Source: Edolisoma coerulescens
Taxonomy: Eukaryota; Chordata; Aves; Passeriformes; Campephagidae
Assembly: GCA_013397115.1 (NCBI GenBank)
Contig: VWZW01000879.1
Location: forward strand, 1,257,600-1,321,599
Reading direction: 5' to 3'
DNA: 64,000 nucleotides
In this document: positions 13,110 through 23,275 of the stretch, piece by piece
Layout: each line of letters starts with the position of its first letter
How positions within the stretch are numbered: position 1 is the first letter of the stretch
Position numbers and translations under genes: made by a program
Notes under the pieces: generated by a model
Databases searched by the model: none
What the model saw: only the letters and a program-made list of their open reading frames with translations
Told to the model about the DNA's origin: nothing

Positions 13110-13436
13110 GTGTAGGCATAGCCAAGACCATAACATTATTCTGTACCAACCTATGCCATTGCCAGTGGTGGGGGAAAGGGATTCTTTCTCTGGCTTCCTG
13201 GAAGAAAGGCATTCCTTTTCTTGTCAGGAGAAAGCATGGTGTGGTGGGGAAGAGCCGGTTTGTTTTTGTTGTGGGTTTTATGCGTAAATTGTTTCTTTGA
13301 CTTACACATTTTGTGATTAATATTTTAGCTGTTAATGTCCATTTTCTTATCTCATTGCGGTTTCCTGTAAATTAGCTGCTCTTATCTCAACCTGTGATAC
13401 CTTTTTGTGCCTCCAATTCTCAACTCCATCCCCAAA

Positions 13437-13525
13437 GCAGGAAGGGAAAGGGGAAGGGGAGTGGGGGAGGAGCAAGAGAATGGCATCTGGTTTGGGGGAG
13501 TCTGGGGGGAAGGGGGGAAAGGGAG
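13437..13525 (+). repeat. G-rich tract with two G-quadruplex motifs
   Basis: Four G-runs of three to five at 13444-13467 and four more at 13494-13523, separated by loops of one to seven bases, each fit the standard G-quadruplex pattern. The tract lies in the 3' part of the LTR, where the related copy at 9839 is C/T-rich, so it appears specific to this subfamily or copy. Confidence 0.6.
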
Positions 13526-13564
13526 TGACACTAAATTGGGGAGTGTCATTCCTAAATCACGACA

Positions 13565-16500
13565 TGACAAGACACAAGTTGGCATTTTCTATTTTTCTGG
13601 GGTTTGTGAGTAGCAAATCCATGAGGACAGGATGAATTATCCTGGTACGTCTGCAGTGGCCATCCTGTGTGAGCTGACTCACATACTGTGGCCTGCAGCT
13701 CAGGCACTTCAAGCCCTATATGGACCTGTTTGGGAAGAGTGTGTGTATGTGTAAATAAATCCACATTATCAGGAGTGGTCTTCCTTCTTAAAAGACTAGT
13801 ATTTCTGAAACTAATTTGATCCCATTGGTGATGGTGGGCACCTGTTCACTGAATTGTCATGTACGGTTTAGGCATTTTCTTGAAGAATTTCCTTCAAATT
13901 GGAAATGGATTTTTTTTTTTGATAAAACTAATAACTTAATACTTTTTTCCCCCCTACAGTCATTTTGCCCAGTATCAGTTACATAGCAATCCTTTCTTTT
14001 ACTCGACAAATGCCTCTTCTTGATTTCTCCCTTCTCCTTTTAATAGCTACATATAAATTTCTTCCTCTCCTTACTGACGTTCTTTTTTTCCCTATTTCCC
14101 CTTGTCTCCAGCCTTTTCTCTGGAAATAGAAAAAACAGGGGAGAATGATTGCCATCTGCTGACTTTCAAGATTCAGAGCATTGTAGGAGACTTTATGGCA
14201 ATCTGTTCTCCAGCTGAAAACAGCTGGCATAAACTCACTGTAGAAGTAGTGGTAAAGATTGATCATACTTAGTGCTGAAGATTTGAAAATGCTCTAGACT
14301 TTTGCAGGAAATCTTTATTGAACAAAATAAAACTAACAAAACTTGAATATTGTTCAATAATATTTATCTAGAAAGACTGAATGTCATTCCCAAGATGGTG
14401 CAACTCTGAGACTGTAAAAGAAAGGAAGTTTTCTCACTGTTGTATCATAGAAAGGAAAAATTTATTCTGAATTCATGTGGGGCCTTGCAACTTAAATCCT
14501 ACTTTTTAATGTCAAAAACAGTTATCTTAATCTCCCCTGAAAAATCTTTTCCATGAAATGTGTTTTCTATCTGTGTGCTTTCCATCTTCTCACACCCACA
14601 TCTTCATGATGACAGTACATCGTGCTGCAATGCCTTGAAAGAAATTTTGATTTGGCTGCAATATTTCTGGTCATGTTAGTTGCTTGGCTGCAATAAAATC
14701 AGGTCTGGACCATTCTGTGGTTTTGCTTTGCTGAAAATTTGCACAAGAACGTCTATTCTTCCTTTCCCGTGGTAAAAGCTAAAAATACCATGTCTTTAAA
14801 GAGAATTACAAAGAGTGCTCAATATTAAGGAGGCTCATAGTTACTTGTTTGTTGTTGGCTGTGACCATCTATGTTTTTTGTGTCGTGGAAGGGTGCATCC
14901 TCCTGTACCTGTTGCTCTTATATCTGATGAAAGCAAATTGCGAGCTCCAGAAACTTTGTGGGAAGGCAGATTGGGCCTGTTAGCCTTTGTTTATGTGGCT
15001 GTAGATACAACAGGGACAGGATGAATTCAGTCATAATTGATGTGTGACTTAGTGTTTTTTCTGTGGATTTTAGCCACCTGATCTTAATGTCACCTTTAGC
15101 TTTACAATGTCATAAGAAAGTACAGCTGGTTATTAATTACTCAGTAGCCATCTTTTTAATCCATGTAGCCAATATTAATAGGCTCAAAATCATAATATGT
15201 ATGGATGATTATTCATTGTGGCAACACCTTTGCTTGAAACATATTGAGTCTTTCAAAATACTTCAGAAATTTAGGAACTGCAGATGATATTGATCTTCCA
15301 AAAGAGTAGGCTAATTTTATTAAAATCTTATGTATCACTAAATCTTTTAAAAGGGGTTCTAATAGAGGTGTAATAGTACTACTTTAAAATTTGGGCACTA
15401 AAGCCACAGGAGTTAACTGAAACAAACTAGTGATATACTTAAACCATAATTTTTGTCTGACAGTGGCAAGAATCTGTAAGTCCGAGAACCTCTATAAGGA
15501 ATGTGTATGCCAACAAGGCAGTGGTTTAGAGAAAAAGACAGTGGTTGGCAAAGACTGCTGGGCTGCAGGAGCAGCAGGTGCATTCCTGTGAGAACAGCTC
15601 CTGGCTCCCAGCCCAGGAAAGTTCAGCAGGATCCAAGCTGAGGCATGGTCTGATAACTGTGCTGTGCATTTCCTTACTTCCCTTACTGGTCAAGGTGCAT
15701 ATTTGATTTACTGCAGTCACTGAGGAAGGAAGATAGCAGTAAAGGGTGAGAGTTTAGGAACCTTCTCAATTATATACTGTTTCTTCTAGGAAATCAGATT
15801 ATGTAATTTTGCTGCTTTTCTGATCTTAGAAATAGGTGGACTCTTTTAGTCAGTTTTGCAAAGCTTTGTTGAAACAGGGATGGGAATCCCTGGCTTCCTA
15901 CCTACAATATAAGTTTTTTAGGAGAGTGGGGGTGTAGTTTGGTATTGAGGGTGGAAAGTGATGGCCTGGGTAGGAAATATACAGCTTGTAGGAAGACAGA
16001 ATTTCCTGGGTCTAGTGTTCATGAAATAGCACGCTGATTTCTATTAAATGTGATAGTTTATGAATTTTCATAGTTGCATAAATTTCCTCAAAGAAGAAAA
16101 AACATTTTAAAGTATATTTATTATTTTTGGATTTCAATATTGCTATGTTAAAATTACTGGTATTTATTTTACTCAACACTGCTTATGAGTTGTGCTTTAA
16201 ACCTTAATTAAAAGACAGTTATTCAGCTTGGCTCATATTCAGCCACACTCCAAAGATAACCTATGCTACAGATTATAGTTTGTCGTGCCTTTTTTTTTTT
16301 CAATTTTTCTGCTATAAAATATTCATCTCATAGATACTTTACTTTTTAGCAGTGAAGCTCATGAAAGAGCAACTCTCTTCCACTGTCTCACTTGTCACTC
16401 TACGTTTCTCTTAATCACTTGAAGTGCTTGTGTCTCTGTGTCGTTTTCTAGTTGGTAGTAAACCTTGACAGGGTAAGGGATATGATTTTGTTATACATCA

Positions 16501-19309
16501 TCAAATATAGAGGGGAAGTAAGAGAAGCCTTACTATTTTGAAGTCCTGCTGATTGCTTTGAATGATTAAAATTGATTGCTGTCAGGCTTAAGGGGTGATA
16601 AAGCAGTACTTCTGCCTCTTTGCTCTTTTCTTCCTGACCATGTGAACTTCTCAGATGAGCTTTTTTTTCACAATGCATAAGTGCTGCTTTTTTTTATTTG
16701 CTTGTTTTTTCTAATAGTTCGGTTCTTTCTGAGAGGGTCTATGCCTTTTTATTTGCTAAAGCTATACTTAAAGCTTATTTTTTTAGTTATGTTTATTTTG
16801 CTCCAAAGTAGCTTAGGAGTACCCACTATTGAGGTAAAGTTCAGGTTGGACCCTAGAAAAGGCATCCAAGGATGATAAAAACTCTTGCTGTCCTCAGATA
16901 ATGTCAGCATTGGGATAATTCCTTTCAGGAAGAGCTGATGAGAGAGAATAGTACACTTAGGACAAGGAATAAAGCCCCCAAATACACTTTTTCTTTTTCT
17001 TTTTTTTTTTTTACTGTATCATTTTATAGTCAGACATTGGACATTGTTTCCAAAATAAAGTGAACTAACTTTCTGCAGATACAGTTATCAGAAACCCGGT
17101 TATTACAAAAAAAAAAAATAATATACATGACGATTACATTTTTTTTCTACCGTTCCCCAGAATAATATAGCACGTAAATGTGAAAGACTGTTACATGTGT
17201 AGCAATTAGTCTTTAGCTTATAACAGGGGAAGGGCTTACTTTAACATAGTTCCATAAAAACAGTTGTGTCTTGCTTTAATGGATGGAGAGGGTTTTGTGC
17301 TCCCAGAGAGACTTCATGTTCTGGCAGCCGATGAGATCTCATGTGGGACCTTAACTGTACTCCAAAACACTATTTCCTTGCCAGAAATGCATTGGAAAAG
17401 ATACATTTTCAGATACCGTGACAAAGCATCTAAAATGACATCATTAAGGTTATCACATGAAAAAAAAAAGAAAAGTTGAATTTCTTTGTGAGTATTAAGA
17501 AATAAAGTATACTAACTTTGTAAGCCAAGGTAAGCTGTAGGAAGAGCTTTTCAAGTAGTAAATGTTGCTCTGGTTGGTGGAATGCACTTTGGGCCCTGGA
17601 GCGGGACTGGCCAATTGTTTGAGTAACTCCAGGTGGAACTGCTGGTGGGAACTGCAGGTGGCACTCCTTGGATGTTCTTGCCCTAACTGTTCCTCCATTC
17701 TGTGTTCCTACTTGATTATTCAGTCTCTCATTTGTCTTCAGTCAGGAAGTTTACCATATGTATGGTGTTTTGGAACTGCAGAATGTCTCAGTGACATTCT
17801 TGTAGGCCACTGGGACAGAAGATGTATCACTAAAGTATTTGCAATACTTTATGAACAAGCATCATTTGTGCCACACTGTAGATGTCTGCAGAAATAAAAA
17901 TACAGGTTTTTTATGCAAAGTCATATGAGGAAACTGTGATAAAAGACCTACCAAAGCTTGCAAGCTTGGAAAGAAAAGAAAGATTTTCTTACTTAAGAAG
18001 CTTATGATGCAAAGAATAAGAATTTTTTATATGAATGTTATGCAAGTGCACTTAAAACAGAAAACTAACCCTCTGAATAAACAAGAAAGCATGAGGCTTT
18101 GTAAAGCTTTGAGTAGCACCAGATGTTAAAAAAAAAAAAAAAAGAGAATAATGCAGCAACGTTCTACAACCTCCAAAACCTTAAATGATGGATAAACTGT
18201 TGGATATCAATGAATAATCTAGGTTAGACAAAATAAGGCAAAAGAAGACTCAGTCAAAGCCAAAATAAAGTTCTGTTAACAAGAAAACAATGCCACTGGA
18301 TGCTGTGAACTGCAATGAAATTCTAAGGGCAAATACACTGGAAATTCACATTGTATAAGCATCATACTGCAACTTTCACAGCCAGTGTTTCTTTGGCTCC
18401 CTTTAATGACTTTAAGACCTCACAAAGGTTTCATAAGGCAGTGTTGTTGCTTAGATTTTATTTAGAATAGGGGTTTATCTGAGTCATAAATCAAACTTGT
18501 TAAGAAATTTTCTGTCTCTGAATAGAAAAGGCTTTGAGACATTATCTCTTTCTCCTCTCTGACCTGACACAGAGCTGACAGAGCCTTGGTTAAAAGGCTG
18601 TGGTGATGTAGAATCCGTGGCCTTGCTTTGCAGTCTAATTTATCACTTGATTATCATTGTAGTTAGAGGTTTTTTCCTAGTCCCTGAGCTAGGATTTCTT
18701 GGCTGCAAGTATTTCTATTTGACGTGGTCACAGTGAGCACAGGAGACCTTTGCTCTCTTTCCTCTCCTTAGTATGGGAAGAAAGACTTTTACCTACTGAG
18801 TGACTGGAATACTGTTTCCATGCCCTTTTTCTTTTCAGTTCTCTCTCTCTTTGGCCCCCTTCTCTCTCACTCTCCAGAGAGGAAAAATATCTTAGTTTTC
18901 TTGACAAGCTATGTCACCAAATTTCCAAATCCAAAGTTATTTCCACTTTTGTCTTCTCCATCTCTCTTATTTTTTTGTTTTCCCAGGACTGGACCCTGGG
19001 GTGCATCCAACCAAAGCTTCACAAGTGCCAAGCACAGCAAATGAATGTGTTACATGTACTGCGTATATTAGGAAAGTGCAAGAGCCTGTCAGTATTTGAA
19101 CCACTGCTGCCTCACTAATTATTTCCCATTTTGTATTTGTATATTTAACTGTTTCTTCCCAGATCTAAACACTTATCTTTTTATTACATTTTTTCTTATT
19201 AGGATTGTGTGGAAGCATTGAGGGGAAGGAGAATGACATTTAAATGGGAGAATTACTGTGGAAACCTGACACGTCCCCCTCAACACCAATGAGGAGGTCA
19301 TCAAGAAGA
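13565..19309. other. Unique AT-rich sequence, no gene seen
   Basis: It holds homopolymer runs (a T-rich tract near 16985-17012, an A-run near 17107-17119, A16 at 18128-18143) and a perfect 11-bp inverted repeat at 14315-14325/14350-14360. There is a 14-bp palindrome (aagcttgcaagctt) at 17954-17967. Open frames are below 112 codons and unrecognised. Confidence 0.55.
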
Positions 19310-19606
19310 AAAGAGTCAGACTCCTCACAGAGGTGGGAGGACGGCAGACTATGGATATGAGTGGAAATAAGAACAGTTGAGCCTGAATACAAGGAAAAAC
19401 TTTTTCACAGTGAGGACAGTGGAACAGATTGCCTTTGGCAGGTTGCAACTGCAGTTTCTGCTGTCTCCATCCTTGCTTTTGGCCAGTCAGGTCTTGAAAA
19501 CCTTTTTGAGAAACCTGGTCTGATCCTTTGTGCAGAAAGTTAGACTAAAGGTCTCTTGAAGTCCCTTTCTATTTAAATTTTCCCCTAATTGTTTCTGTGA
19601 TTCTCA
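19310..19606 (+). mobile_element. CR1 LINE 3' fragment, old and diverged
   Basis: Visible CR1 3'-region landmarks are ggaaaaactttttcacagtgagg, then ggaacagattgcc, then a block equivalent to tggactagatgatctccagaggtccctt (here much changed, ending gaagtccctttcta), then tgtgattct at the end. The reading frame is gone and the 5' part is missing. Divergence from the consensus is high, so this is an old insertion. The left limit is approximate. Confidence 0.75.
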
Positions 19607-20980
19607 AAGACTCTGACTTGATATCTGGTATGCTAATAATCCTTTTCAGCAGGGGACTGGACTAAATACCCTACATATAATTTTATTTCATTTTAAATCA
19701 TTATTGAAAATACTGGCTAGCACTGGATTCACTGCAGATCCCTCCAAATCCTATCTTGAGACTGAGAATTCTGACTTAGGATGTGAGTGTGTTTTAAAAT
19801 CAGGTATTAATGCACTGACATTTCCTTTGAATTGTATTTTCCTGATGTGAGAATACCATACAGGTATGTGAAAAAGCTTAGGTAGATAACATAAATGTCA
19901 TATCTGTGTCTTTCTCCTTATCATCTAGGCCAGTAATCCTAATAAATATACCAAATTAAACTGGCATAATATATTTTATCATTTTTTTATTATTGCTTAT
20001 TATTAGCTTATTGTCTTCCCCATCATAGTAACCAATAATTTAAGTATTTCTTGCTGGTATTTTCCAAAGTACTGGCAAAAACTCAATTAATACATATTAG
20101 AATGTTGTTTTAGACAGACTGCTGGTGTTGCTTTGGTTTTCTCTGTTTCCGAGAGACACTTCTGTCCTCTGAATTGTTAGGGATGTCTTTCACTGGTTCC
20201 TGAAATTCTTTAGGGCGAGCTTCATCAGGTCTAGCTATATTGCAAATATCTATCTTGCCTTCATACTTTTAAGATGTCCTTTCCTTATTCTGGTCTGTGT
20301 TCCTCTCCTTTGTTATCCATTGTGGCATTCTAAAAAAAGAACGGAAATGTCAGTATTTCAGTCTTATCTGTGTCATAGGTTATTTGTTGTTCTTACAAAG
20401 TATATGGTTCACATATTTTTTCTATTTTTTCTCTCTTATATTCAGTAAAAATATAGAAGCATTTCTGATGCAACCACTGAACTTTTTCTTGAAGACTTTT
20501 CTGTTCCTTGCTAGCTGTAACTCATTTTGTGTATTCGTCTTTTGATTTTATTTCTCTGGGTTGTGTTTCTCCCTCATTCTTTCTTGGTCATATGTTCCTG
20601 TTTCCACTTTCTGTGTGGTTCCCCTCTAACTTTCATGTTGTTAAAGAGTTATGAGTGAGACACAAGACAGGGACTGAAAAGAATTGGTTAAAAAGTCTAC
20701 AAAATAAAGATTTGCAGGTATTCATGTGCATCATTCTTCCTGAATGGCCTGACGACTGGGATAAACCCCATCTGTCTTTCAACGTTGCTAAAAATATCAA
20801 GATGATTTGAGTGTATATGGTGGCACATATAGAGGTGGTTGGGTCATAATGCCTGGGTCACCAAGAACTCATTTTTTCCACCCCCAAGTATATGCATGAC
20901 CAATCTGGAATTAAGGCCTGTCTCTGGAAACCCAGAGGGGCCATATACCAGTCAAACTTTAGCAAGTCTTTCAGAGATCA

Positions 20981-21055
20981 TAGAATTAATTGCAATTACA
21001 GCTAAATTAAATTGCAGTTGCCATTTGATTTAATTGCAGTTAAATTAAAAGCAGT
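20981..21055. promoter_or_regulatory. Cluster of AATTGCA motifs with a 12-bp palindrome
   Basis: A perfect palindrome, taattgcaatta, lies at 20987-20998. It is followed within 50 bases by two more copies of the aattgcag core in a taaattaaa context. Paired TAATT half-sites of this kind are the sort of sequence homeodomain proteins bind. That is a motif-level inference only; AT-rich DNA yields such motifs by chance. Confidence 0.25.
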
Positions 21056-22859
21056 CCAGATAGCAAAAGGAAACAATGAAAATGCAAGCCATTCCCAACA
21101 GACCTCAGAAAAAAATAACCTTTCCACTGCAAATTATACAAACAACCTCATTTTACAGGGTTCTCTGTAGACTTCTGGAAACTGACTTGGAACTGTTAGA
21201 GATAAAGAAATAAAATATTTGGGTAGAAAGGGAGTGCCAAACAGTACCATTTAAGATAATGGACCTCAGTGTATTCATAGCTGGTCTGTGTAATTTACCC
21301 TAAAATAGAAATTGAGCCATGCCTTACTGCCGTAAAACAACAGCCACTCACCACTGTTAAACTGCATTAAAACTGTTAAAAGATTTGTAAGAGAAAGCTG
21401 TCAAAAATCAAACAATTATATATATGTGGCAAATCACTTTGGAAATGAGAAGACATGTTAGCAAAGGCCTGTTTCATCTGCAACTTAGCAGACTGCTGGA
21501 TTAGCATGTTTTTCTGGTGTGGCAGGGCTGAAAATGATGGTGGAAAGGGTCACAGGCAAAAGAAGTACAAAAGACCAAATCTTGCTGCTACTTCTACTAG
21601 GCTTTCATGAGCTATGACTGGTCAGGTTCAAAATGGTTCTTTGGGAAATGTCAGATATTAATTGGGAATTGGTATCCATTTTATGTATAAGCAACCATTC
21701 ATTTTAACGTCACAGTGAGTGAAAATAAATGTTTACTTAAAGGACAGCTATATTGGACCATGAGGAATGCAGAAGAAATGTAGTTTTGAAGACAGTGAAA
21801 TATATACTCCACTGCAACTTAATGTACAGGAATCAGAAGGAATAGGTCAACAAGTTATCATTAGACATCCATACAGATTTTCAAAATACCATAGAACTAG
21901 AACGGGCAATAAAAAAAGAGAAGTATTCTGCCATCAGATGAAAACCACTTGCTCCAGTGCAAAACCGTTTAAGTTATTCAACAAATTGCAAGGCCAGTTT
22001 GTGTTAGTCAGACGCCTGAGGAGTGGTAGGGATGTGGACTACTGAACAAGGAAAATTATTACAGTGCATTTAATTTTGTTTCTCCAGAGTAATTTATACC
22101 ACTATGCCATTTTATGGATCTATGCATTGAAAAAAGGTTTGAAAAACATAATTTTAAAGACTGTGTAGTCCTATCTAAAATGTGAGGGACCAATAATTTC
22201 AAATTACAGAAAAAAAAAATAAAGCACTCTTTCTGTACCCTGGCAACCTGAGATTGTAAAAGGAATTTTTTACTCTTCACATGAATGGTATAAATTTAAA
22301 ATCTATGTAACAAAATGATAAATATGTAAGTAAGGCGTGGTATTTCTGTTTAATTATACCGTTTTGAATAATTGTGCCAAAAGTAATGTTCTGGTGGATA
22401 GCCCCTCAATAAGGGCACTGTACTGTGATTACATCTTTATATACAAGATGATGTCTAGAAAGTGTTTAGTGAGACGGGACAGACAGCGGAGGAAGGAATA
22501 GACCCTGAGTGTTGCAGTGGGTTGCCTGTCACTCTTGTCTACCTGTGAATGCTGAACACTGCCTGTGCCATGCTTGGGATGCTCGGCTGCTTTGCCAATT
22601 TTGAAGCATGAGCAGAGGCTGGGGTGCATCCACATGCAATAGGAAGCTTTTCTCTCTCTCTCAGGCTTAGCATCACTGCTGCCTTATTCCATCGAGGCTC
22701 ACGCTTGGGATCCATGCACAGGTCTGGTTTTTATTACGCTCCCTGGACTCCATCATTGTGCTGGTGCATACAAGCTCCGTTTGTGATTTGGCTGTGTGCA
22801 GCTGGATACTGGTATTGTATTTGCCAGCGTTGTGTAAACCCCATCCATTTGCTAAAGTC

Positions 22860-23275
22860 ATCCAAGATAATTATACTTTTAAATCTACAGGGCTGTTGCC
22901 AAACCATGCGCTCACGAAAGGCAGATGCTGTGAATTTTCCATGGAGTTCTGCAGCAAATCCACCATGTGCAGAAGGGGAGTGAGGTGCATTATAAAACTT
23001 CCCCCTTGTCTTTTATAATGCAGGAAGGGTTTAATTAGACATAAATGAGTTGGATCAATGAATCATTAACTTCCATTAAACTTAAAGTAGATTGCCTGAC
23101 CCGGCTACTTCATTCCGAATTTAATCTGGTATACACTTGATAATTAGAGTTAAAGGGACAAGGGCTGGAGGCAATCCTTCTCAATCCTTCACATAAAATG
23201 GAGTTGAGTCAGCTAATAAGTTAATTTTATAGTCAGTGTGTAAGGACAGAATTGACTGTAAAATGTAATTTTCCT
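22860..23275. promoter_or_regulatory. Candidate conserved non-coding element
   Basis: This 400-base stretch is free of recognisable repeats and homopolymers. It carries many short TAAT-type motifs (tttaattagac, cattaacttccattaaac, gataattagag, ctaataagttaatttt). It also contains a perfect inverted repeat at 22986-23022. That texture is typical of vertebrate developmental enhancers, but I have no alignment. The overlapping plus-strand frames at 22624-23018 are unrecognised and probably incidental. Confidence 0.3.
22986..23022. repeat. Perfect 12-bp inverted repeat, 13-base loop
   Basis: The arm tgcattataaaa (22986-22997) is exactly the reverse complement of ttttataatgca (23011-23022). The loop is cttcccccttgtc. 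The stem is too short for a usual microRNA precursor. It could be a structured RNA element, a dimeric protein-binding site or chance. Confidence 0.7.

Larger units (their letters stand above)
12940..13564 (+). mobile_element. Avian ERV LTR carrying a 7SL RNA-like segment
   Basis: The 5' end (tgtcctagttctggcc, then aggacagagttaatttt, then agtagctgg) matches the start of the same broad avian LTR group as the copy at 9839. The 3' part (cttatctcaacctgtgatac, then ccaattctcaactccatccc) and the terminus cctaaatcacgaca match its 3' end. In between, starting at 12983, the sequence departs from the family and reads as the 5' (Alu) domain of 7SL RNA. The region 13110-13370 is not assigned. A G-rich tract occupies 13437-13525. 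No internal retroviral sequence adjoins, so this is probably a solo LTR. I see no clear target-site duplication. The LTR ends are well supported; whether the 7SL part was captured by the virus or inserted later is open. Confidence 0.75.

Noticed and set aside
9839..13564. One provirus bounded by two LTRs
   Set aside because: The two LTRs differ in their middles, and no primer-binding site, polypurine tract or viral gene remnant lies between them.
17954..17967. 14-bp palindrome aagcttgcaagctt as a regulatory site
   Set aside because: Isolated, not part of a cluster or repeat; a palindrome of this length is plausible by chance in 64 kb.
22986..23022. microRNA precursor
   Set aside because: A 12-bp stem with a 13-base loop is far shorter than a usual pre-miRNA hairpin, and the flanks do not extend the pairing.
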